Assembly: GCF_006717095.1 (NCBI RefSeq)
Contig: NZ_VFQE01000001.1
Location: forward strand, 1,488,001 to 1,552,000
Origin: Blastococcus colisei
Lineage (GTDB): Bacteria > Actinomycetota > Actinomycetes > Mycobacteriales > Geodermatophilaceae
Reading direction: 5' to 3'
Length of the DNA stretch: 64,000 nucleotides
Each line of letters opens with the position of its first letter. The stretch's first letter is position 1. Shown here piece by piece: positions 50,749-59,755 of the stretch. A program made the translations under genes and the position numbers. The notes beneath the pieces were generated by a model. That model was not told the origin of the DNA and searched no databases. It saw nothing but the letters and a program-made list of their open reading frames with translations.

Positions 50749-52140
50749 GTGAGGTTCCGACGAGGGCGGATCGGCAACTGGCTGGCCGTGCTGGCCGGCG
50801 CACGTCCCGACGTGCTGGCCGCGGCGCCCGGTGCCCGCGCCAAGTTCGTGGCGCTGGGCGGGGTGCTGCTGAGCACGGGCGGGCTGGCGCTGGTGTCGAT
50901 GGCCTTCGCGGTGCACATGGCCCTCGGCGTGTGGTGGCCGGTCGCGCTGCTGGTCGGGCTGGGCTGGGGCCTCGTGGTCGTCAACCTGGACCGGATGCTG
51001 CTGGTCGGGATGGCGCACGACGCGTCGCTGAAGCGGAACCTCGTCCTCGCCGTCCCCCGGGTGGGGCTGGCGCTGGTGCTCGGCGTCGTCATCGCGACGC
51101 CGCTGACCATGCAGGTGTTCGGCAAGGAGATCGACACCGAGATCGTCACGATGCAGGCCGAGCAGGGCGACGCGTACCGGGCTTCCCTGGCCGACGACGC
51201 CCGGTTCGCGCACCTGCCGGAGCTGGAGGCCGGCATCGCCTCCGCCGAGGCGGTGGTCGCCAGTGGCGGCCGTGCGGACGACGGACTCGCGATCGTGCGT
51301 GCGGACGTGACGGCTCGCCAGGCGGAGCTCGATGCCGCTGTGGCGGTGTCCCGCCAGCTCGAGGCCAAGGCGCAGTGCGAGCTCGACGGCTCGTGCGGCA
51401 CCGGTGACGCCGGGACGGGGCAGGCCTATCTGGAGGCGCGGGCTGCTGCCGATGCGCAGGCGGCGGTGGTCGTCTCGGCGCGTTCGGCCCTGGACGCCGC
51501 GGTGGCCGCGGCGTCGGCGGCCGAGGGGCGCAGCGCTGGGCTGGCCGCGTCGTCGCTGGAGACCGACCGGGCGGAACTGGAGCGGCTGACGGCCGAGCAG
51601 GACCGGCTGCAGGCCGCGTTCGACGCGACCAACACCGGCTCGGGCGGCCTGCTGATGCGGCTGCAGGCGCTGGACCGGCTGGGCGATCGCAACGGCACGC
51701 TCGCCGCCGCGCAGTTCATGCTCTCGCTGCTGTTCATGAGCGTGGAGGTCCTGCCGGTGCTCATGAAGCTGCTGCTCAACTTCAGCCCGCCGACGGCGTA
51801 CGACCGGCTGGCCGCGATGCGCGACCGCGGTGACGTCGACATCGAGGAGCTGGCGCAGGAGTCGCGGAAGACCGTGGCGATCGCGAAGGAAGAGCTGCTG
51901 GTGATGGCCGAGAAGGAGCGGGTCGACCGGCAGAAGGAGGCGATCCTGGCGCGCCGCCGGACGGCGCTGGCCGAGGTGGCGGCCCGGACCCGGACGCCGC
52001 AGCCGGCGCCCGTCGACGTCCCTCCGGAGCCGGCCCGGCAGATGTGGGACACCGGCCCGATCCGGGAGCTGGCCCGCAACGCGGCGATCCGGACGGTGCG
52101 CACCGTGCGCCGCCGTCCCGAGGACCGGGTGCCGGTCTGA
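50749..52140 (+). CDS. DUF4407 membrane protein
   Basis: 463 aa. Four membrane spans: two near the N-terminus (FVALGGVLLSTGGLALVSMAFAVHM, VWWPVALLVGLGWGLVVVNLDRMLLVG), one near 100 (LALVLGVVIATPLTMQVFG), and one near 330 (FMLSLLFMSVEVLPVLMKLLLNF). Between them lies a long helical, coiled-coil-prone extracytoplasmic segment with a CELDGSCG cysteine pair. VNLDRMLL is typical of DUF4407. Role unknown. The GTG at 50749 is chosen; GTG 50701 in the same frame would add a proline/arginine-rich lead. Confidence 0.82.
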   Translation: MRFRRGRIGNWLAVLAGARPDVLAAAPGARAKFVALGGVLLSTGGLALVSMAFAVHMALGVWWPVALLVGLGWGLVVVNLDRMLLVGMAHDASLKRNLVLAVPRVGLALVLGVVIATPLTMQVFGKEIDTEIVTMQAEQGDAYRASLADDARFAHLPELEAGIASAEAVVASGGRADDGLAIVRADVTARQAELDAAVAVSRQLEAKAQCELDGSCGTGDAGTGQAYLEARAAADAQAAVVVSARSALDAAVAAASAAEGRSAGLAASSLETDRAELERLTAEQDRLQAAFDATNTGSGGLLMRLQALDRLGDRNGTLAAAQFMLSLLFMSVEVLPVLMKLLLNFSPPTAYDRLAAMRDRGDVDIEELAQESRKTVAIAKEELLVMAEKERVDRQKEAILARRRTALAEVAARTRTPQPAPVDVPPEPARQMWDTGPIRELARNAAIRTVRTVRRRPEDRVPV

Positions 52141-52237
52141 CCCGGTCTGAGCCGGCGATCGTGTGCGCGGATGTGCAGTTCTCGGACCTGTGCATCCGCG
52201 CACGCCGTCGGCCGGTGGCGCAGGGCGTCGGTCGGAG

Positions 52238-52993
52238 TCAGTCGCACAGCAGGTCGAGAGCCGCCTGACCGTTCCGGCGGGCGTCCTCGGGGAGCTGCAG
52301 CCACGCCGGCGCGGTCGGATCGGCGAGGTGCTCCCGGAGGTGCAGCAGGCGCGACCGGTCGCTGCCGGAGGGCGTGCGCTCCTCGAACGGGTCGACGCAG
52401 GCCAGCAGGACGGCGGCGTCGGTCAGGTGCCGGTCGCGGTCGCGGGTGTCCGCCTTGTGCGCTGCTGCCTTGAGGATCAGCGCACCGAAGGCGTCCGGCA
52501 CGCTGACCGTCGTCGTCCCTGATCCGCTGATCGCCAGCTCGGCGAGCACCGTCCGCCGGAGCGCCTGCGTCCCGCCGTCGATCTGCACCAGGTCGAAGCC
52601 GCGGATCCGCTCGAGGGCCCTGGGTGGCGCGTGATCGGCGGCGACGACGTCGACGACGGAACTCACGAGGTCGACGACGGCGAAACCGCGGACGAACCGG
52701 TGTGCCGTGCCCGTGCGGGGGTCGATGCCGGGCGTGAGCTGGTATCCCAGCTGCTCCAGGCCACGGGTCACTTCCGCAGCGCGGCCGCGCGCGCTCTCCA
52801 CGTGCAGCAGGACGTCGACGTCGTTGGTGGGGCGCACCACCGGCAGGCCGGCGGCGACGCCGTGCAGCTGCACCATGAGTCCGCCGATCAGCGTCCACGC
52901 GGACGACGGCACCGCCGCAGCCAGCTCCGCGACGTCCGGCCACGGACGGCCCCACCCGCCGGACGGTGTGGGTGGCCGGAGGACCTCAGCCAC
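52238..52993 (-). CDS. Nucleotidyltransferase-fold protein (AbiEii/MNT-like, possible toxin)
   Basis: 251 aa. TLIGGLMVQLHGVAAGLPVVRPTNDVDVLLHVE has the GG...NDVDVL pattern of minimal nucleotidyltransferases, followed by LILKAAAHKADTRDRDRHLTDAAVLLAC, the helical back part with the conserved KxxA...R-R-x-K/H-D-like stretch of AbiEii-related enzymes. Overlaps by 8 bases the HTH gene before it, a toxin-antitoxin-like layout. Could nucleotidylate tRNA or protein (inference). A housekeeping substrate-binding role cannot be excluded. Confidence 0.6.
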   Translation of the reverse strand: MAEVLRPPTPSGGWGRPWPDVAELAAAVPSSAWTLIGGLMVQLHGVAAGLPVVRPTNDVDVLLHVESARGRAAEVTRGLEQLGYQLTPGIDPRTGTAHRFVRGFAVVDLVSSVVDVVAADHAPPRALERIRGFDLVQIDGGTQALRRTVLAELAISGSGTTTVSVPDAFGALILKAAAHKADTRDRDRHLTDAAVLLACVDPFEERTPSGSDRSRLLHLREHLADPTAPAWLQLPEDARRNGQAALDLLCD

Positions 52994-53651
52994 GCAGCGA
53001 TCCCAGTGCGCGATCGAGGATGCGGTGGCCGGCCGAGCGCTCCCGGGCGTCGGTCGAGCCGGCCAGGTCGAGTCCGGCGAGCACGTGGCGACGTCCGTCC
53101 GCGAGCTCGGTGACCACGTCTGGCGGCATCTCGGTCGTCCGCAGGACGACGTTGCCGGCGGGGTCGGGACTCAACCGGTAGCGCTGCACCAGGCGGCGCA
53201 GGGCGGAGGCGGCGACGTATCCGTCGAGGCGATCCGTCGCGGTGAGCCCGCCGACGTCCTCCGTTGATCCGGAATCGACGACGTCCCGGGTCAGGTGGCC
53301 GAGTGCCCGCGGGTGGGCGTGGAAGCGGTGGACCTCGGCCCGGTTGCGGGTGCGCGCGGCGAGCTCGACGGCGGTGCTGCCGGCGAGAGCGGACCGCAGG
53401 CGGGAGCGCTGTGCCTGCCCGAGCCACGGGGCGGGGTGGTCCTCCAGCAGCGCGACGGCGGCCCAGGCGGTGGGTTCCTCCCACGCCCGCGGGCGGCTGC
53501 CCTGCCGCTGGGTGATCCACTGGGCGACGGAGTCGGCGTCGATCCGGTCGGGGCCGATCGCGATCAGCCCTCCGCCCGCGACCAGCCTCTGCACATGCCG
53601 GACCGAGACACCGATCCGGTCGGCAGCCTGCTGCGTCGTCAGAAGCGCCAT
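52986..53651 (-). CDS. HTH protein, probable partner/antitoxin of the nucleotidyltransferase
   Basis: 221 aa. The N-terminal MALLTTQQAADRIGVSVRHVQRLVAGGGLIAIGPDRIDADSVAQWI is an excisionase/MerR-type HTH. The rest is helical with WEEPTAWAAVALLEDHP and YVAASALRRLVQRYRLSPDPAGNVVLRTTEMP; the latter resembles the C-terminal part of AbiEi-type antitoxins (inference). A perfect 10-bp operator dyad lies two to thirty bases upstream of its start, consistent with autoregulation. Overlaps the next gene by 8 bases. Confidence 0.6.
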   Translation of the reverse strand: MALLTTQQAADRIGVSVRHVQRLVAGGGLIAIGPDRIDADSVAQWITQRQGSRPRAWEEPTAWAAVALLEDHPAPWLGQAQRSRLRSALAGSTAVELAARTRNRAEVHRFHAHPRALGHLTRDVVDSGSTEDVGGLTATDRLDGYVAASALRRLVQRYRLSPDPAGNVVLRTTEMPPDVVTELADGRRHVLAGLDLAGSTDARERSAGHRILDRALGSLRG

Positions 53652-53654
53652 ACA

Positions 53655-53680
53655 GACAGTGTCGTCACAGCGACACTGTC
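53655..53680. promoter_or_regulatory. Perfect 10-bp operator dyad upstream of the HTH/nucleotidyltransferase pair
   Basis: GACAGTGTCG and CGACACTGTC separated by six bases, three bases upstream of the start codon at 53651. A GACAGTG half-site recurs at 53774-53780, just before the divergent DUF4916 gene. Probably the binding site of the HTH protein. Confidence 0.7.
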
Positions 53681-53783
53681 CATCAAGCCGAATCCGGCCC
53701 TGGATCTATCGTCGAGGCCCGGAGGGTGACGCGCCCGCCGACCGGTCCGGCGCCGGAGCAGCGGCATCGGTTAGACAGTGCAC

Positions 53784-54317
53784 ATGACCGAGCTGACGAC
53801 GCAGACCGGTGGCGGCATGCTCTCCCGCGAGGAGATGGACGCCGCGCGCGAGCGGCTGCCCATCGTGTACGTCGATGTGGTGCCGGTGCGGGTGGACGAC
53901 CACGGCACGGTGATCGCCGTCGGTCTGCTGCTGCGGGCCGGTGAGGACGGGCAGATCAAGCGGGCGCTGGTCTCGGGGCGGGTGCTGTACCACGAGCGGA
54001 TCCGGGCGGCCCTGCTCCGCCACATGGAGAAGGACCTCGGGCCGCTGGCGCTGCCGCGGGTCCCGCCGGCGCCGCAGCCGTTCACCGTCGCCGAGTACTT
54101 CCCGACGCCTGGCGTGACGCCGTTCCACGATCCGCGGCAGCACGCGGTGTCGCTGGCCTACGTCGTGCCGGTCGAAGGCGACTGCGAACCGCAGCAGGAC
54201 GCACTCGAGCTGACCTGGTTCTCGCCGCTCGAGGCCCGCGACCCGGCGGTGCTGGCCGAGCTGATGCACGGGCAGAGCACGCTGCTGCTGCAGGCCCTGG
54301 CGCATCTCGGGGTCTGA
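53784..54317 (+). CDS. DUF4916 Nudix-family protein
   Basis: 177 aa. IVYVDVVPVRVDDHGTVIAVGLLLRA begins the Nudix fold. The box reads GRVLYHERIRAALLRHMEKDLGPL, matching Gx5Ex7REUxEExGU except that the first Glu after Arg is His, so a metal ligand is altered. C-terminal HAVSLAYVVPVEGDCEPQQDALELTWFSP is typical of DUF4916. Hydrolase activity is uncertain. The ATG at 53784 is preferred to a GTG six bases earlier. Confidence 0.8.
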   Translation: MTELTTQTGGGMLSREEMDAARERLPIVYVDVVPVRVDDHGTVIAVGLLLRAGEDGQIKRALVSGRVLYHERIRAALLRHMEKDLGPLALPRVPPAPQPFTVAEYFPTPGVTPFHDPRQHAVSLAYVVPVEGDCEPQQDALELTWFSPLEARDPAVLAELMHGQSTLLLQALAHLGV

Positions 54318-54407
54318 CGGTCACCTGGCGCCCCACCGCGGGACATCTCGTCCTTCCCGGCGCCGCTTCCGGGGGACAGCGCCCCTGGTCGGATGCCAGA
54401 CTGACCC

Positions 54408-55736
54408 GTGCCGCCGAGGACCCGGTACGCCCGCAGCGGTGATCTGGCCATCGCCTACCAGGTCGTCGATGGAGACGGGCCTGACCTCGTGCTGGTGCCC
54501 GGCTTCGTCTCCCACCTCGACTGGGGCTGGCAGGAGCCGACCCTGCGGCGGTTCCTGGAACGACTGTCCGGCTTCAGCCGGCTGATTCTCTTCGACAAAC
54601 GCGGGACCGGCCTGTCCGACCCTGTTGCCGGGTCCGCCACGCTCGAGGAGCGGGTGGATGACCTCACTGCGGTGCTGGACGCCGTGGGCTCGCAGGAGGC
54701 GGCCCTCCTGGGGGTCTCCGAGGGCGGAGCGATGGCCATGCTCTTCGCCGCGCAGCACCCCGACCGCACGAAAGCGCTGGTGCTGTACGGCGCATCGCCC
54801 CGTCTCACCGCCGCGCCCGGGTACCCGCACGGCGCCGACGAGGCGGGGATGATGCGGCTGCTGAACGGTCTGGTGGAGCGGTGGGGGGAAGGGGTGGCGC
54901 TGTCTGCCTGGGCGCCCAGCCGGGCCGACGACCCGGGTCTGCGTGCCTGGTGGGCGGGGCTGCAGCGGATGGGGGCCAGTCCGGGGATGGCTCGGCGACT
55001 GTTCGCCGTCTACCCGATCGCCGACGTCCGCGGCATCCTCGCGGCGATCCACGTGCCGACGCTGGTGCTGCAACGGCGGGGTGACCACCTCCTCCGCCCG
55101 GAGATCGGCCGCTACCTGGCCGCGCACATCCCCGACGCCGGCTTCGTGGAACTGGAGGGCGAGGACCACCTGTTCTTCGTCGGTGACACCGACCAGCTGC
55201 TGGCCGAGATCCAGGAGTTCCTCACCGGCTGCCGGCCGGCGCCGTCGGCCGCTGAGCGGGTGCTGGCGACCGTGCTGTTCGTCGACGTGGTCGGCTCCAC
55301 CGCGCTGGCGGCCCGGGTCGGGGACGCCGCATGGGCGTCGATGCGGGCACGGTTGCTGGCCGCGGCCCGCCGGGAGCTGGCACGGCACTCCGGGCGCGAG
55401 ATCGACGTCGCCGGTGACGGCCTGTTCGCGACGTTCACCGGCCCGGCGCGGGCGATCCGGTGTGCGGTGGGGATCCACGAGGCAGCCCGCGGCCTCGGCT
55501 TGTCCCTGCGGGCGGGCGTGCACGCCGGGGAGGTCGAGCGCGTGGACGGCGGCGTCTCCGGTCTGGCGGTGCACATCGGCGCCCGGGTGATGGCCGAGGC
55601 GGCGCCGGGTGAGGTGCTGGTGACGGGAACGGTCAAGGACCTCGTCATCGGCTCCGGGTTGGACTTCGCCGAGCGAGGCGTGCGCGCCCTGCCCGGCGTT
55701 CCGGGGACCTGGCCGGTCTACGCCGTCGCCGATTGA
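54408..55736 (+). CDS. Alpha/beta-hydrolase fused to class III adenylate cyclase domain
   Basis: 442 aa. Residues about 1-275 form an alpha/beta hydrolase: GxSxG nucleophile in LLGVSEGGAMAMLF, and the late His in LEGEDHLFFVGD. Residues about 285-442 form a class III nucleotide cyclase: LATVLFVDVVGSTALAARVGD (metal Asp), REIDVAGDGLFATFTGPARAIRCAVGIH (second Asp) and LRAGVHAGEVERVDGGVSGLAVHIGARV. The fusion is known in actinomycetes and suggests that ligand binding or hydrolysis controls cAMP formation (inference). The start is a GTG at 54408. Confidence 0.87.
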   Translation: MPPRTRYARSGDLAIAYQVVDGDGPDLVLVPGFVSHLDWGWQEPTLRRFLERLSGFSRLILFDKRGTGLSDPVAGSATLEERVDDLTAVLDAVGSQEAALLGVSEGGAMAMLFAAQHPDRTKALVLYGASPRLTAAPGYPHGADEAGMMRLLNGLVERWGEGVALSAWAPSRADDPGLRAWWAGLQRMGASPGMARRLFAVYPIADVRGILAAIHVPTLVLQRRGDHLLRPEIGRYLAAHIPDAGFVELEGEDHLFFVGDTDQLLAEIQEFLTGCRPAPSAAERVLATVLFVDVVGSTALAARVGDAAWASMRARLLAAARRELARHSGREIDVAGDGLFATFTGPARAIRCAVGIHEAARGLGLSLRAGVHAGEVERVDGGVSGLAVHIGARVMAEAAPGEVLVTGTVKDLVIGSGLDFAERGVRALPGVPGTWPVYAVAD

Positions 55737-55796
55737 CCGTGCCGCCGCTGTGGACGACCGGTGCCCAGCGGCGATCGGCGCCGTTAGCCTCGGGCG

Positions 55797-58700
55797 GTGC
55801 TCCAGGAGCTGCGGCCGATGCTCTCCGACGCCGTCATCCGTCGCTCGGTCGGCGACGACGCGTGGCGGCGCGGCGCTGCCTACGCTCGCGAGGGCCGCGT
55901 CTCGGAGATCTCCTACTCGCGCTCGACCGGCGAGGTCGGCGCCCTGGTGATCGGCAGCCAGCGGCGCGTCTACCAGACCGTGGCGGTGTACGACCGCGCC
56001 GATTCCCGGTGGTGGGGCGAGTGCAGTTGCCCGGTCGGCGAGGACTGCAAGCACGCCGCCGCGGTGCTCGTCGCCGTCCGGCAGGCCCTCACGGCGCCGC
56101 CCGCACCTCCTCGCACGCCGGACTGGGAGCTCGCGCTGGCCGATCTGGTGCCGGCCACGGCGCAGCCCGGGCTTGGCGGGACCACTCCGGTCGGACTGCA
56201 GTTCGACGTCGAGCAGGCGGGCGGGCGGGCTGCGTCCGAGGTGTCGGTACGGCTGCGCCCGGTCGTGCCGGGCGCGAAAGGGCGTTGGGTGCGTACCGGG
56301 GTGTCGTGGCGGAACCTGCCGTACGACTACTCCGGGCGGCGCGACCCCGCGCACGTCGCATCGCTGGTGGCGCTCCACCAGGCTCATCGGGCGGCCGATG
56401 AGGGCACCGGCTACTACTACCGCTCCGCTGACGTGCCCGTCCGGCTCGAGGAGTTCGGTCCCGCGCTGTGGCCGGCCCTGCAGCAGGCCATGGACGACGG
56501 GGTGCCCCTGCTGACCACGCGTGGCAACCCGGTGCGGGTCGCCGAGCTTCCGGGCGCGCTCGCGGTCGACGTCCGCCGGGACGGTGGTCCCGGATCTGAA
56601 TCGGATGCCGGCCTGCGGGTGCAGGCGGTGGTGGAGCTGGCCGACGGCGTCGGCATCCCGGGGGAGTCGGTGCGGCTGCTCGGCAGCCCTCCGCACGGCG
56701 CCGCGCTGACCCCGGCGGCCGACGGGCTGCCCGCAGGCATCGTCCCGGACGACGGGCTGCTGCTCGTTCCGCTGCAGCGGGTTCCCCGGAGCGTCGAGCG
56801 GCTGGTGACCAGCGGGCCCGTGCGGGTGCCGCCGGCCGATCGCGCTCGCTTCCTCACCGGCTTCTACCCCGCTCTGCGCCGCGCGCTGCCGGTGCGCTCG
56901 TCCGACGGATCGGTGGAGCTTCCGGAGGTGCTGCCGCCGCAGCTGTGCGTGCACGTCGAGCACGCCGCCGGTCACCGGGTCCGCCTCACCTGGTCGGTGC
57001 AGTACCGCGCCGGCGACGACGTCCGCCGCGTGCCGCTGGCCCGCGGAGACGGTGTCTCCGGGCGCGATCTCGCTGCCGAGGACCGGCTGCTGCGGGCGCT
57101 GCCCTCCCCGCCGGACCGGTTGCTGCGCATGTGGCACGTCGGCCCGAAGGCCGGCCCGACGCCGGTCGCCGAGCTGTCGGGCGTGGACACCGCCGTCCTG
57201 GTGACCGAGTTCCTGCCCCGGCTCGCCGACGCCGGGGTGCTCGTCGAGATGACCGGGGAGCGGCCGGAGTTCCGGCGGACCGAGGCCGTTCCCGTGGTCG
57301 AGGTGTCCGCCACCGACGGCGGGGACGCCGACTGGTTCGACCTGGGCGTCACCGTCAGCGTGGACGGCGAGGACATCCCGTTCGTGCCGCTGTTCGCGGC
57401 GCTCGCGACGGGGGAGGAGCACCTCCTGCTGCCCAGCGGGACGTGGTTCGACGTCCGCCGGCCGGAGTTCGACCAGCTGCGCCGGCTGATCGAGGAGGCC
57501 AGGGCGCTGCAGGACACCGACCGGCCGGGCCTGCGGATCAGCCGCTACCAGGCAGGGCTGTGGGACGAGCTGGTGGAGCTGGGGGTGGTGGCCGAGCAGA
57601 GCGAGCGGTGGTCGCGCGACGTCCGGGCCCTGCTGGACGTCGACGGTGCTGCGCCGCCGGCGGCGCCCGCCGGGCTCGATGCGCAGCTGCGGCCCTATCA
57701 ACTGCAGGGCTACCAGTGGCTGTCGGTGCTGTGGGACGCCGGGCTCGGCGGCGTGCTCGCCGACGACATGGGGCTGGGCAAGACGCTGCAGACCCTGGCG
57801 CTGGTCTGCCGGGCGAAGGCTGCCGGTGATCTGACCGCGCCGGTGCTCGTGGTGGCGCCGACGAGCGTGGTGTCGAACTGGGTGCGGGAGGCGGAGCGGT
57901 TCGCGCCCGGCCTCGCCGTCCGGCCGATCAACGCCACCGGCCGCAAGCTGGGCATGTCGGTGGCCGAGATGGTCGACGGCGCCGACCTGGTGGTCACCTC
58001 GTACACGCTGCTGCGCCTCGGCGAGGAGGACTACCGGGGGCTGCCGTGGACCGGGCTGGTGCTCGACGAGGCGCAGTTCGTGAAGAACCACGCGGCGAAG
58101 ACCTACGCCGCCGCGCGGCGGCTGCCGGCCCGGTTCAAGCTGGCCATCACCGGCACCCCGGTGGAGAACAACCTCATGGACCTGTGGTCGATGCTCTCGA
58201 TCGTGGCGCCCGGGCTCTTCCCCAACCCACAGCGGTTCACCGAGCACTACCGGACGCCGATCGAGCGGGGCGGCGACTCCGACGTGCTGGCCGCGCTGCG
58301 CCGCCGGATCCGGCCGCTGATGCGCCGCCGGACGAAGGAGCAGGTGGCCGCCGAGCTGCCGCCCAAGCAGGAGCAGGTGCTGGAGGTGGTGCTCAACCCG
58401 AAGCACCGCAAGGTCTACGACACCCACCTGCAGCGGGAGCGGCGCAAGGTGCTCGGCTTGGTCGACGACCTGCAGAAGAACCGGTTCACCATCTTCCGGT
58501 CGCTGACCCTGCTGCGGCAGCTGGCGCTCGACGCGTCGCTGGTCGACGAGTCCTACGCCGGCATCCGGTCGAGCAAGGCCGACTCATTCCTCGAGCACCT
58601 GCAGGAGGTGGTCGCCGAGGGCCATCGTGCGCTGGTGTTCAGCTCGTTCACCGGCTTCCTGGGCACGGTGCGCGCGCGGCTGGACGCCGAAGGGCTGCCC

Positions 58701-59075
58701 TACGCCTACCTCGACGGGCGCACGCGCGACCGGCAGGGGGCGATCGATCTCTTCCGCGGCGGGAGCGCGCCGGTCTTCCTCATCAGCCTCAAGGCGGGCG
58801 GGTTCGGGCTCAACCTCACCGAGGCCGACTACGTGTTCGTGCTCGATCCGTGGTGGAACCCGGCGGTGGAGGCGCAGGCGGTCGACCGCGCGCACCGGAT
58901 CGGCCAGGACAAGACGGTGATGGTCTACCGGCTGGTGGCCGCGGACACCATCGAGCAGAAGGTCGTGGCGCTCCAGGCGCGCAAGCGCGACCTGTTCGCC
59001 CGGGTGCTGGACGACGACGCCGGCGCCCTGTCCGGCGCGCTGACGGCCGACGACATCCGCGGCCTGTTCACCTGA
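55797..59075 (+). CDS. SWIM zinc-finger SNF2-family helicase
   Basis: 1092 aa. SWIM motif WWGECSCPVGEDCKHAAAVLVA at about residues 70-90 (CxC...CxH), a long middle region of the bacterial SNF2-associated type, then a complete SNF2 ATPase: Walker A ADDMGLGKTLQTLAL (about 655), APTSVVSNWVREAERF, DEAQ box LVLDEAQFVKN (about 756), AITGTPVENNLMDLWSML, and the C-terminal lobe LVFSSFTGFLGTVRARL, LISLKAGGFGLNLTEADYVFVLDPWWNPAVEAQAVDRAHRIGQ. Probable DNA translocase in repair or defence. GTG start 60 bases after the cyclase gene; convergent with a toxin gene 5 bases away. Confidence 0.92.
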   Translation: MLQELRPMLSDAVIRRSVGDDAWRRGAAYAREGRVSEISYSRSTGEVGALVIGSQRRVYQTVAVYDRADSRWWGECSCPVGEDCKHAAAVLVAVRQALTAPPAPPRTPDWELALADLVPATAQPGLGGTTPVGLQFDVEQAGGRAASEVSVRLRPVVPGAKGRWVRTGVSWRNLPYDYSGRRDPAHVASLVALHQAHRAADEGTGYYYRSADVPVRLEEFGPALWPALQQAMDDGVPLLTTRGNPVRVAELPGALAVDVRRDGGPGSESDAGLRVQAVVELADGVGIPGESVRLLGSPPHGAALTPAADGLPAGIVPDDGLLLVPLQRVPRSVERLVTSGPVRVPPADRARFLTGFYPALRRALPVRSSDGSVELPEVLPPQLCVHVEHAAGHRVRLTWSVQYRAGDDVRRVPLARGDGVSGRDLAAEDRLLRALPSPPDRLLRMWHVGPKAGPTPVAELSGVDTAVLVTEFLPRLADAGVLVEMTGERPEFRRTEAVPVVEVSATDGGDADWFDLGVTVSVDGEDIPFVPLFAALATGEEHLLLPSGTWFDVRRPEFDQLRRLIEEARALQDTDRPGLRISRYQAGLWDELVELGVVAEQSERWSRDVRALLDVDGAAPPAAPAGLDAQLRPYQLQGYQWLSVLWDAGLGGVLADDMGLGKTLQTLALVCRAKAAGDLTAPVLVVAPTSVVSNWVREAERFAPGLAVRPINATGRKLGMSVAEMVDGADLVVTSYTLLRLGEEDYRGLPWTGLVLDEAQFVKNHAAKTYAAARRLPARFKLAITGTPVENNLMDLWSMLSIVAPGLFPNPQRFTEHYRTPIERGGDSDVLAALRRRIRPLMRRRTKEQVAAELPPKQEQVLEVVLNPKHRKVYDTHLQRERRKVLGLVDDLQKNRFTIFRSLTLLRQLALDASLVDESYAGIRSSKADSFLEHLQEVVAEGHRALVFSSFTGFLGTVRARLDAEGLPYAYLDGRTRDRQGAIDLFRGGSAPVFLISLKAGGFGLNLTEADYVFVLDPWWNPAVEAQAVDRAHRIGQDKTVMVYRLVAADTIEQKVVALQARKRDLFARVLDDDAGALSGALTADDIRGLFT

Positions 59076-59080
59076 TCCGG

Positions 59081-59467
59081 CTACACGCGGACGACGGCGA
59101 ATCGGTGGCCGGCGTGTTCTGACAGGGCCCGAAGGTCCCCGGGGTCGCTGGTCAGGACGACGCTGCCGGGTCGGGTGCTCGCTGAGGCGGCCACCACGGC
59201 TTCGACGGCGGAGATGTCTCCCGCGCGCCCCGTGCGGGTACGCAGGACGGCGGCCTCCCGCGCCTGCACCTCGGTGACGGGACGGACCTGGCAGGCGCGC
59301 AGCAGGCGGTTCACCTGGAAGTCGCGTCGATGGTCACCGGTGAGCGCTTCGGTGAGCACCACCGCGGGAACCTGGGCCGGCCACAGACCCCGCCGCTGGA
59401 GTTCGCGAAGTCGCGCTCGCTCGCCCACCAGTGCGGTCAGACCGCCCGAATCGAGGACCAGGGTCAC
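59081..59467 (-). CDS. PIN-domain toxin (VapC-like)
   Basis: 128 aa. LVLDSGGLTALV supplies the first catalytic Asp, VLTEALTG the Glu, GDISAVEAVVAASA the third acidic residue and VVLTSDPGDLRAL the fourth; all four positions are filled. Presumed Mg-dependent RNase. The GTG at 59467 overlaps the antitoxin stop (GTGA). Its stop lies 5 bases from the convergent helicase stop. Confidence 0.85.
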   Translation of the reverse strand: MTLVLDSGGLTALVGERARLRELQRRGLWPAQVPAVVLTEALTGDHRRDFQVNRLLRACQVRPVTEVQAREAAVLRTRTGRAGDISAVEAVVAASASTRPGSVVLTSDPGDLRALSEHAGHRFAVVRV

Positions 59468-59715
59468 GCGGGACGGCCGGCGTTCGGTGTCGTCGGCAGC
59501 CCGGCCACCCAGGTCTGCGCGGCCTCGGCCTCGGCCGCCGAGATCGGACCGAGCTCCGCGTCGAGTTCCAGCAGGTAGGCATCGAGTGCGGCGACCTTGG
59601 CCTGCCGATCGAGTTCTTCGGCAAGAGCGGCAGAGGCAAGCCGCGACACGTTCAGGCCCGCCTCGCGCGCCTGCTCGACCAGCTCGTCCGGAACCGTGAT
59701 GTTGACGCGAGCCAT
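59464..59715 (-). CDS. Ribbon-helix-helix-type antitoxin (VapB-like)
   Basis: 83 aa from ATG 59715 (MARVNITVPDELVEQAREAGLNVSRLASAALAEELDRQ), a CcdA/VapB-like ribbon-helix-helix head, then a helical toxin-binding tail with AEAEAAQTWVAGLP. An in-frame ATG 15 bases upstream is less likely because the head begins at MARVNITV. A TATGGT box lies just before the start, and GTGA couples it to the toxin. Confidence 0.8.
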   Translation of the reverse strand: MARVNITVPDELVEQAREAGLNVSRLASAALAEELDRQAKVAALDAYLLELDAELGPISAAEAEAAQTWVAGLPTTPNAGRPA

Positions 59716-59755
59716 GCGCATACCATACACATTCTTGAGAGGTGTGGGGGTGGCA

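Noticed and set aside
54321-58427. A 1368-codon open frame on the minus strand
   Set aside because: It is rich in His, Arg, Pro and Gly and lies antisense to the cyclase fusion and the SNF2 helicase, whose motifs are complete. Long antisense frames are expected at this GC content.
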